DNA from: Oscillospiraceae bacterium | Lineage (GTDB): Bacteria > Bacillota > Clostridia > Oscillospirales > Acutalibacteraceae | DNA: 53,082 bases | NCBI GenBank assembly: GCA_031271865.1 | Contig: JAISUW010000025.1 | Location: 1 to 53,082 of the forward strand | Direction: 5' to 3' | Part shown: in pieces, positions 7,992-14,506 of the stretch | Position numbering within the stretch: the stretch's first letter is position 1 | Layout of the letters: the number at the start of each line of letters is the position of its first letter | Notes under the pieces: model-generated | What the model saw: only the letters and a program-made list of their open reading frames with translations | Told to the model about the DNA's origin: nothing | The model's database searches: none | Translations under genes and position numbers: made by a program

Positions 7992-9362
7992 ATGCAGCAG
8001 ACGACGACCCACCGCATCATCGAAGGCGACAGCCGCCGCATGGGAGTCCTTGCAGATGAGAGTGTTCACTTGATAATCACTTCACCGCCGTACTGGCAAC
8101 TGAAGGACTACGGTCGAAGCGAGCAAATCGGCTTTGATGACAGCTATGAGGAATACATCAACCATCTGAACATGGTTTGGATGGAGTGTGTCCGTGTGCT
8201 TCATAAGGGATGCCGTTTATGTATTAATGTGGGGGATCAGTTTGCGCGGGCGGCGGTTTACGGTCGGTATAAGGTCATTCCCATCCATGCGGAGATTATC
8301 CGCTTTTTGGAAACCATGGGTATGGACTTCATGGGGAAAATCATCTGGCAGAAGACAACCACTATGCACGCCTCCGGCGGCGGGGCGGTTATGGGGAGTT
8401 TTCCGTTCCCGCGCAATGGGATTCTGAAACTGGATTACGAGTATATTCTGGTGTTCAAGAAACAAGGTGAAGCTCCAAAACCAACAACCGAGCAAAAGGA
8501 AGCTTCCAAGCTTTGCACCGAGGAATGGAACACCTACTTCAGCGGGCACTGGAATTTCCCAGGCGTGAAACAGGACAAGCACTTAGCCATGTTCCCGGAG
8601 GAACTGCCGCGCCGACTGATACAAATGTACAGTTTTGCTGCTGAAACGGTACTTGATCCCTTTGCCGGGAGCGGCACGACTGCCAAAGCTGCCCGAAACA
8701 CAGAGCGGAATTCAATCAGCTACGAAATCAACCCTGACTTCATTCCTTTGATTGAAGAACGTATCGGCGGGCAAACGCTCTTATCTGATGTTCGTGTAGT
8801 GATTGAAAGAGATAAGGACCGAGTAGAATCGGACGCTCTCTTCGGCAAACTTCCGTACCATTATACAGATCCACACGCCTTAGATAAGCAAGCCGACCCG
8901 GAGGCGCACGCCGTTGGTTCTGTTATAAGCGCACAAACGGAAAAACCGATGAAGTTCTATCGTGTTAAGTCTGTATTGTCGCCGGAGCAAATCGTATTGA
9001 ATGATAACACGTTTGTGCGTTTGCTGGGCATTCGGAAAGATCCGCGGAGAGAATCCGAGGCAATCGAATTTCTATATAAAACCTTCGCCGGAAAACGCGT
9101 TTTCTTGAAAGCAGATTCTGGTTTTCCCTATAATGCGGAAGAGGAAATCTATACCGGATATGTGTACTTAGATAACCATATGTTCGTCAATGCGCATCTG
9201 CTGAAAAGAGGCTTGGCCTTTGCGGACGAGGTCAGCGAATATACAAACAGAGCAAAATTCATAAAGCTGCGTGCCGCAGCACAATCGGAGGAAAACGACC
9301 ATGGCGAAAGAGTGGATACTAAACAGTGCGGTCAACATATTCCAATACAGCAATTAGCATAA
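7992..9362 (+). CDS. DNA methyltransferase fused to SNase-like domain
   Basis: 456 residues. Residues 1-260 are an amino-methyltransferase of the beta arrangement: catalytic motif IV TSPPY (30-34) comes before the AdoMet motif [10 protein letters not shown] (222-230). Such enzymes make N4-methylcytosine or N6-methyladenine. Residues 320-435 resemble a staphylococcal-nuclease (SNase/OB) domain: [40 protein letters not shown] strands and a terminal AA-rich helix. The SNase catalytic set looks degraded: after the Arg of FVRLL there is no D-T-P-E, and the second active-site Arg region reads EIYTGYVY. No restriction enzyme or specificity subunit is adjacent, so it looks like an orphan methylase whose C-terminal module probably binds rather than cuts. 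Confidence 0.85.
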   Translation: MQQTTTHRIIEGDSRRMGVLADESVHLIITSPPYWQLKDYGRSEQIGFDDSYEEYINHLNMVWMECVRVLHKGCRLCINVGDQFARAAVYGRYKVIPIHAEIIRFLETMGMDFMGKIIWQKTTTMHASGGGAVMGSFPFPRNGILKLDYEYILVFKKQGEAPKPTTEQKEASKLCTEEWNTYFSGHWNFPGVKQDKHLAMFPEELPRRLIQMYSFAAETVLDPFAGSGTTAKAARNTERNSISYEINPDFIPLIEERIGGQTLLSDVRVVIERDKDRVESDALFGKLPYHYTDPHALDKQADPEAHAVGSVISAQTEKPMKFYRVKSVLSPEQIVLNDNTFVRLLGIRKDPRRESEAIEFLYKTFAGKRVFLKADSGFPYNAEEEIYTGYVYLDNHMFVNAHLLKRGLAFADEVSEYTNRAKFIKLRAAAQSEENDHGERVDTKQCGQHIPIQQLA

Positions 9363-9381
9363 TAAGGTAAAGGAGCAGTTC

Positions 9382-10236
9382 ATGTACGCCAAACGAATCA
9401 TCCCCTGCTTAGATATAAAGAACGGCCGCGTGGTGAAAGGGACTTCCTTCGTGGATATCCGCGATGCCGGCGACCCCGTGGAGTGCGCCAAAGCCTACGA
9501 CAGACAGGGTGCAGATGAACTGACATTCTTGGACATCATGGCCTCCCACGAAGGACGCGGGACGGTTATAAAAATAGTGGAGGAGGTCGCCCGCTCCATT
9601 TTTATTCCGTTTACGGTTGGCGGGGGGATTGGCAGTGTGGAGGACTTCCGGCAGTTGCTCCGCGCCGGTGCCGATAAGGTCAGCGTCAATTCCTCTGCGG
9701 TGCGCCGCCCAGCACTGATAGGAGAGGCAGCGGAAGTATTCGGTGCGCAGTGCGTGGTCTGCGCTATAGATGCCAAGCGCGTGGACTCCGCTCCCAAACT
9801 TGATTCCGCAGGCAATGCAGGGCAAACCACCGTCCGCGAGAAACTTGCACCCGACTTCCCGACAGAGTGCCTGCTGACCGCCGAATCCGGGTGGGAGGTC
9901 TATCTCAACGGCGGACGTGTCCCAACGGGCATTGATGCCGTAGCGTGGGCGGTGTATGCTGTCAAGTGCGGTGCCGGTGAGTTGCTTATCACCAGCATGG
10001 ACTGCGATGGACAGAAGAACGGCTATGACCTCCCGCTCACCGCTGCCATCTCTTCCCAAGTGAATGTGCCCGTTATCGCCAGCGGCGGAGCAGGAACTTT
10101 GGAGCATTTCTATGATGCTTTTACAGAAGGGAAAGCCGATGCCGTGCTCGCCGCCAGTCTATTCCACTTTGGAGAACTGACTATAGGGGAACTGAAAGAC
10201 TACCTTCACGGGAAAGGGATTCCGGTCAGGCGGTAG
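9382..10236 (+). CDS. hisF: Imidazole glycerol phosphate synthase HisF with insertion
   Basis: 284 residues; the family is usually about 250. HisF is the cyclase half of the HisF-HisH complex, making imidazole glycerol phosphate and AICAR. The barrel signatures are complete: [16 protein letters not shown] with the first catalytic Asp, [48 protein letters not shown] with the second catalytic Asp, and IASGGAGT. The excess length is a single insertion at about residues 135-169, between AIDAKRV and WEVYLNGG. It is polar and not repetitive. No other his genes are present, so its partner HisH must be encoded elsewhere. AAAGGAG precedes the start. Confidence 0.93.
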   Translation: MYAKRIIPCLDIKNGRVVKGTSFVDIRDAGDPVECAKAYDRQGADELTFLDIMASHEGRGTVIKIVEEVARSIFIPFTVGGGIGSVEDFRQLLRAGADKVSVNSSAVRRPALIGEAAEVFGAQCVVCAIDAKRVDSAPKLDSAGNAGQTTVREKLAPDFPTECLLTAESGWEVYLNGGRVPTGIDAVAWAVYAVKCGAGELLITSMDCDGQKNGYDLPLTAAISSQVNVPVIASGGAGTLEHFYDAFTEGKADAVLAASLFHFGELTIGELKDYLHGKGIPVRR

Positions 10237-10261
10237 ATAAGATACACTTTTCGAATATCCC

Positions 10262-10290
10262 TTGACATTCTGCCGGAAACAAAGTATAAT
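10262..10290 (+). promoter_or_regulatory. Sigma-A promoter of the YdbC/PC4 gene
   Basis: Perfect TTGACA (10262-10267), 17-base spacer, TATAAT (10285-10290). The leader to the ATG at 10438 is about 140 nt. It starts with an inverted repeat TTCGCAA (10303-10309) / TTGCGAA (10330-10336), which could be an operator or a hairpin; the rest is AT-rich with no other feature that I can support. Confidence 0.85.
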
Positions 10291-10437
10291 ATCAACATAA
10301 GCTTCGCAATTGGAAATCTTCACCACCCCTTGCGAAAATTGTTCGCGCCCGTATTATATTTTTGGATTTGTACAGTATAATTATATATACTATATTTAAC
10401 AGGTTAACCCTACTTTACAATATGAGAGGTACTTTTC

Positions 10438-10707
10438 ATGGCAGCAAATTCGGATTTCAAGTATGAAATCATTGAGGAACTGGGCGTTCTCTCAGAAACC
10501 CCCCGCGGCTGGACCAAAGAACTCAACAAAATCAGCTGGAATGGCTATGCGCCGAAATACGACATCCGCGAATGGGCTCCCGACCACTCGAAGATGGGCA
10601 AAGGCGTTACGCTTAATGACGAAGAAGCCGCAAACCTCTATAACTTACTCAGCGCGGTTGTGTCCGGCGGTCAGCCGGAGCCACCCGAACCGGAGGAGGA
10701 GTTCTGA
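10438..10707 (+). CDS. YdbC/PC4-family single-stranded DNA-binding protein
   Basis: 89 residues. The body closely matches the bacterial PC4-like YdbC family of Firmicutes: FKYEIIEELGVLSE, then GWTKELNKISWNGYAPKYDI, REWAPDHSKMGKG and a C-terminal helix. Members are homodimeric PC4-fold proteins that bind single-stranded DNA and are proposed to affect transcription or DNA metabolism. The C-terminus is an acidic/proline tail (PEPPEPEEEF), as in other ssDNA-binding proteins where it contacts partners. It has its own promoter. A three-module palindromic element follows the stop codon. Confidence 0.9.
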   Translation: MAANSDFKYEIIEELGVLSETPRGWTKELNKISWNGYAPKYDIREWAPDHSKMGKGVTLNDEEAANLYNLLSAVVSGGQPEPPEPEEEF

Positions 10708-10724
10708 GAATACCGTGGGTGCTG

Positions 10725-10790
10725 GGTGCCGCATTGCGGCACCGGCAGGGCACCGCAATGCGGTGCCGCTGCTGCGCCGTAATACGGCGC
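10725..10790. repeat. Three-module palindromic element, type 1 (copy A)
   Basis: Three consecutive perfect hairpins: GGTGCCGC-ATT-GCGGCACC (10725-10743), GGCACCGC-AAT-GCGGTGCC (10749-10767) and GCGCCGT-AAT-ACGGCGC (10774-10790), followed by a C-run and CACC. The same order of modules recurs at 37607-37674 with paired changes in the arms. It lies between the YdbC/PC4 gene and the ribosome site of the next gene. Confidence 0.8.
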
Positions 10791-10816
10791 CCCCCCACCG
10801 GCAGGAGGTACAGCCT

Positions 10817-11821
10817 TTGGTCAAGCGAGCGGCGAAATGGGTTTTATCCGTCGGGATATTTGTCTTAGCCACAGCGATTATCTTTGGTACGGTACAAGTC
10901 CTATGCGCCAAACAGCTTGTCCGGGAATGGACAATCGGACCGCCGGTTATCCTCGGAAGCGGTGAATCGAGAGCTTCGTCTATTACCGCCGATTGCCTGC
11001 ATTTTCTGAATGTCGGCAATGCGGATTGCATTCTATTGGAGAGCGGCGGTCATTTTGCGCTGATAGACAGCGGCTGGGGACCGCCTGCACAGGGGATACG
11101 AACGCAGGGCGAGGGCACTGCCGCCGCCGTCATTGCTTACCTGAAGAAAGTCGGTGCCGTAAAGCTCGACTGGATTCTGGCGACGCATTACCATTATGAC
11201 CATGCCGGCGGGTTTCCGGAGATTCTGGCAGACCCGGGGATAGAAGTCAGCCTCGCTTATTTTAACTACCGCACCCCGACGGAAGCGAAACTGGACTTCA
11301 ACGCCGCTGCGGTATACCATCGTTGTTTGGCAGCCGCACAGGATGCCGCTGTACCTATAGCGGATGTGCTGCCCGCTGAACCTATCGTGTTTGGAAACTG
11401 GACGTTGCGTTTCTTCAATCGCCACAACACTGGTCATGGCGAAAACGATGCCTCTGTCGTCACTTATATTGACAATGGACTGGGGACATCCGCTCTCTTG
11501 GGCGGCGACATCACGAATCTGTTTGATTTGGAAACACACCTTGCGGCGCAACTCGGCAAAGAGGGACTGCTCCCGGTGACACTCATGAAGACCTGCCACC
11601 ACGGCTATGCCGTTTCCAACTCCCGCAAGTTTGTGCAAGCGGTGTCGGCGCGTCTGGCTGTTGCCACCAACTGGCTGCAGAAAGTCTGGCCGAATGTGGC
11701 ATGGAACTACGTAATGGCAGCGCATACTGCCCTTTTGTCCGACGTAAACGAAGAGGGATTGATTGTAATACTGGGTTCCAACGGTACACTCTCCCTCTCG
11801 GGCGGCAATATGCCCGTTTGA
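10817..11821 (+). CDS. Membrane-anchored ComEC-like metallo-beta-lactamase fold hydrolase
   Basis: 334 residues from a TTG start at 10817, with AGGAGG (10803-10808) 8 bp upstream; the reading frame is open further upstream but only through the palindromic element. One N-terminal membrane helix (WVLSVGIFVLATAIIFGTV), so the catalytic part should be outside the membrane. The domain resembles the hydrolase part of ComEC/Rec2 and related stand-alone proteins: LHFLNVGNADCILLES, then the metal-binding THYHYDHAGG (H-x-H-x-D-H), LLGGDI and KTCHHGYAVSN near the C-terminus. No ComEC channel domain is present. Substrate unknown; a nuclease or phosphodiesterase is the family expectation. Confidence 0.85.
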   Translation: MVKRAAKWVLSVGIFVLATAIIFGTVQVLCAKQLVREWTIGPPVILGSGESRASSITADCLHFLNVGNADCILLESGGHFALIDSGWGPPAQGIRTQGEGTAAAVIAYLKKVGAVKLDWILATHYHYDHAGGFPEILADPGIEVSLAYFNYRTPTEAKLDFNAAAVYHRCLAAAQDAAVPIADVLPAEPIVFGNWTLRFFNRHNTGHGENDASVVTYIDNGLGTSALLGGDITNLFDLETHLAAQLGKEGLLPVTLMKTCHHGYAVSNSRKFVQAVSARLAVATNWLQKVWPNVAWNYVMAAHTALLSDVNEEGLIVILGSNGTLSLSGGNMPV

Positions 11822-11851
11822 TTGCACAACCCCTGCGAAAGGAACAGACCT

Positions 11852-13687
11852 ATGAGCGAAGCATTGGCTGCGGCCATTTTTCCGCGTACGACCCTGACAT
11901 TGGACGAGCTGGAGGCGCAGTACCCGCCCCGTTCTCTGCCGCCGGAGGCGAGCGTAACGCGCTTTGCGCCCAGCCCGACGGGCTTTTTGCATATGGGCAG
12001 CCTGTTTACAGCCTTTGCGGCGCGGTTGCAGGCAGCGCGCACAGGCGGGATGTTCTATCTGCGCATAGAGGACACCGACAAGAAGCGCGAGGTGCAGGAC
12101 GGCATATCAGGCATCGTAAATGGACTAAAGGCTTTCGGCGTCACGATCGATGAGGGTGTGACAGGCTACGGCGAGCAGGCGGGTGCCTACGGTCCCTATA
12201 TACAGAGCAAGCGCAAAGATATATACGAGGCAGTCGCAAAGCATCTGATTCGGATTGGTCGTGCCTATCCGTGCTTCTGCACACCTGCGGATTTGAACGC
12301 CATGCGCGCCGCACAGGAAGCAGCCGGCGACAACCCGGGCTATTACGGCAAATGGGCAAAATGCCGCAATATGCCGCCGGAGGAAGTGCTGCGCCGTATC
12401 GAAGCCGGGGAAGCATATACCCTGCGCTTCCGCGCCGAACCGAACGGCGGCAAAATCACTGTGCAGGACTTGGCACGCGGCAAGCTCGAAATGCCGGAGA
12501 ATGATTTGGATGAAGTATTGCTCAAGTCTGACAACGGTCTGCCGACGTATCACTTTGCGCACCTTGTGGACGACCACTTCATGCGCACCACGCATGTCAT
12601 TCGCGGGGATGAGTGGCTCTCCTCCCTGCCGCGGCATATTTCGTTCTTTGCTGCTTTGGGCTGGAAGATACCGAAATATGCGCATCTTGCTCCCATGCAG
12701 ATTATAGATACTGCCACCGGCGGCAAACGCAAACTCTCCAAACGCAAAGACCCGGAGGCGGATGTCGCGTACATCCTGCAGCGCGGGTACCCCGTTGCCG
12801 GCGTGCGGGAGTACCTTCTGACGCTTCTCAATTCGAACTTTGAGGACTGGCGGCGAGCCAATCCAACCGCTGCACTCGAGGCCTTCCCTTTCAGCCTGAA
12901 AAAGCTCTCGGCTAGCGGGGCTCTCTTTGATTTGGTGAAGCTGGAGGACGTCTCGAAAACCGTCATCTCCCGCATGACGGCACAGGACGTGCTTCGCGAA
13001 GCCCTCACTTGGGCAGAGCAGTATAATCCGGACTTCTATGCGCTTTTGCATAAAGACGAAGCCTATGCGCTGCGGATGTTCTCCGTAGGCAGAGGCGGAA
13101 AGAAGCCGCGCAAGGACTACGCGAAATGGTCGGAGCTGCCGGCGTTCTACAGCTACTTCTTCCGTTCCGGCTTTGACCGTACGTATCCGTTTGTTTTTGA
13201 GTCCGACACCGGCTCAGCAGCCATTGGCGGCGGTGAAGAACCCTCCCTGCCAACCTCCGGTCCGGCGGCGTCCGGCGGCGGCGAGGCGGCTTACTTTCAC
13301 AGTACCGGCTCTGCGGCGTTTGGCGGTGCAAGCGACAGTCTCGCAAAGGAGGGCGTTCTCCCCGCTCCGGCAGGTCTTGCTTCCGTTGGCGGAGACACCG
13401 ACGGCAGTCTTTCCTCCTCTACTCTTGCCGCCGCCTACGCAGCAATCTACGACCCTGCCGCCGACAAAGATGCATGGTTTGCCTCCATCAAAGCTTTCGG
13501 TGAAAAGCACGGCTACTGCCCGGACGTGAAGCAATACAAGGCGGACCCAAGCAAATGGAAGGGTTCCGTTGCCGATGTGACAGGTATCATCCGCTTTGCC
13601 CTCACCGGGAGAGAGAACACACCGGACTTATGGGAGATTATGCAGGTCTTAGGCGCTCAAGAAGTCCGCCGCCGCTTAACACAATAA
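11852..13687 (+). CDS. gltX: Glutamyl-tRNA synthetase with low-complexity insertion
   Basis: 611 residues from ATG 11852 (preceded by GAAAGGAA); bacterial GluRS is normally 470-560. Class I synthetase signatures: RFAPSPTGFLHMGS (HIGH-type) and GKRKLSKRKDPEA (KMSKS-type). It charges tRNA-Glu, and possibly tRNA-Gln if the organism uses GatCAB. The excess is a Gly/Ser/Ala-rich segment at about residues 450-525 (13200-13430), within the C-terminal anticodon-binding half; it has loosely repeated units such as GSAAIGGGEE and GSAAFGGASD. The sequence after it (AAYAAIYDPAADKDAWF) returns to normal family character. A strong terminator follows. Confidence 0.92.
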   Translation: MSEALAAAIFPRTTLTLDELEAQYPPRSLPPEASVTRFAPSPTGFLHMGSLFTAFAARLQAARTGGMFYLRIEDTDKKREVQDGISGIVNGLKAFGVTIDEGVTGYGEQAGAYGPYIQSKRKDIYEAVAKHLIRIGRAYPCFCTPADLNAMRAAQEAAGDNPGYYGKWAKCRNMPPEEVLRRIEAGEAYTLRFRAEPNGGKITVQDLARGKLEMPENDLDEVLLKSDNGLPTYHFAHLVDDHFMRTTHVIRGDEWLSSLPRHISFFAALGWKIPKYAHLAPMQIIDTATGGKRKLSKRKDPEADVAYILQRGYPVAGVREYLLTLLNSNFEDWRRANPTAALEAFPFSLKKLSASGALFDLVKLEDVSKTVISRMTAQDVLREALTWAEQYNPDFYALLHKDEAYALRMFSVGRGGKKPRKDYAKWSELPAFYSYFFRSGFDRTYPFVFESDTGSAAIGGGEEPSLPTSGPAASGGGEAAYFHSTGSAAFGGASDSLAKEGVLPAPAGLASVGGDTDGSLSSSTLAAAYAAIYDPAADKDAWFASIKAFGEKHGYCPDVKQYKADPSKWKGSVADVTGIIRFALTGRENTPDLWEIMQVLGAQEVRRRLTQ

Positions 13688-13690
13688 ACC

Positions 13691-13716
13691 AAGCGCCTCC
13701 CGAATGGGAGGCGCTT
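13691..13716 (+). terminator. Intrinsic terminator of gltX
   Basis: AAGCGCCTCCC (13691-13701), loop GAAT, GGGAGGCGCTT (13706-13716), then T and CGT. An 11-bp stem just after the gltX stop. It may also serve the converging thioredoxin gene on the other strand. Confidence 0.88.
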
Positions 13717-13755
13717 TCGTCATATTGCCTCTTGCTTCTTACCTCTTGCCTCTTG

Positions 13756-14067
13756 TTAAGCAAAGTGCCGCACAGCCGCAATAAGATCCGCCTTGCTTGT
13801 AACACCGACATTGCGCCATACCGGGTTTCCATCCTGCAGGATTACACAGGTAGGGATAGACATAATGCCGAGCCGTTCGGACAACTCCTCCTCGTGCTCT
13901 ATGTTGACTTTTCTGAACTCCGCTAAGCCGCCGAGGGCTTGTTCTGCTTGCGCAAAAGCAGGTGCTTGCATTTTGCACGGAATGCACCAATCCGCATAGA
14001 AGTCCAAGACAGTTAGGTTGTGGCTTCCTGTGCGCGGGACGGTCGTGATGGGTTTATGGAAAAACAT
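13756..14067 (-). CDS. Thioredoxin
   Basis: 103 residues, the standard thioredoxin size. FYADWCIPCKMQAPAF carries the active site WCIPC; the usual WCGPC has Gly at the third place, so the Ile may shift redox potential. The cis-proline segment is GIMSIPTCVIL. Cytoplasmic, no signal peptide. AAAGGAG lies upstream of the ATG. A weak promoter (TTCAAA-N17-TATACA) is possible on the minus strand upstream. It converges on gltX and diverges from spoIIE. Confidence 0.93.
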   Translation of the reverse strand: MFFHKPITTVPRTGSHNLTVLDFYADWCIPCKMQAPAFAQAEQALGGLAEFRKVNIEHEEELSERLGIMSIPTCVILQDGNPVWRNVGVTSKADLIAAVRHFA

Positions 14068-14310
14068 AATGATACTCCTTTAATGTATAGGGTGACGCGG
14101 TAAGTGTTTGAATAGATAGGGCATACTACTATAATAGCAATCCCGCCCGTTTTGGTTCCGACTTGCCCCGCCGAAAATATTTCGGTGAGGTTTTCCTGCG
14201 TTTTTCCCTTCGCAGTAAATCGGCAAAAACGGCGTGCCGGGAAAAAAATATGACATTTCCTACAAAAATCCGGCTTGGATATGGTAAAAATTTTAATCAT
14301 GTGACAAATT
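14068..14310. other. Non-coding stretch between thioredoxin and the spoIIE promoter
   Basis: I see no gene in this part of the 439-bp thioredoxin-spoIIE interval. It holds the thioredoxin ribosome site and possible promoter, a perfect short palindrome CCGAAA-ATA-TTTCGG (14171-14185), and, at its right end, a Spo0A-box-like TGACAAA (14302-14308). Confidence 0.5.
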
Positions 14311-14343
14311 TTGACATCTTTCGCCTTTCGCCGGGTGTATAAT
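14311..14343 (+). promoter_or_regulatory. spoIIE promoter with 21-bp spacer and 0A-like boxes
   Basis: -35 TTGACA (14311-14316) and -10 TATAAT (14338-14343) are both perfect, but the spacer is 21 bases. Long spacing of this kind is the known hallmark of the Spo0A-activated, sigma-A-dependent spoIIE and spoIIG promoters of Bacillus. Near-matches to the 0A box (TGTCGAA) overlap and flank it: TTTGACA (14310-14316, reverse complement TGTCAAA), TGACAAA (14302-14308) and TTTGACA (14375-14381). Confidence 0.75.
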
Positions 14344-14506
14344 AGAGTTGCAAAGAAAAGGCGGACAAGCCCGATTTGACACTCGAAATGTTTATCTGAT
14401 ATGCCGGACTTTAAAGAGAGTAGGGCGCGAGCCCTTCCTTGTGCGCTGTGCTTTGTAAACGGTTAACTGTATTCAGCCCGGATGTTGCGGAAAGGCAGGA
14501 GTCATT

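Noticed and set aside
13739..13756. CTCTTGC repeats after gltX as a mobile-element remnant
   Set aside because: Only two or three very short imperfect copies, with no inverted ends or target duplication.
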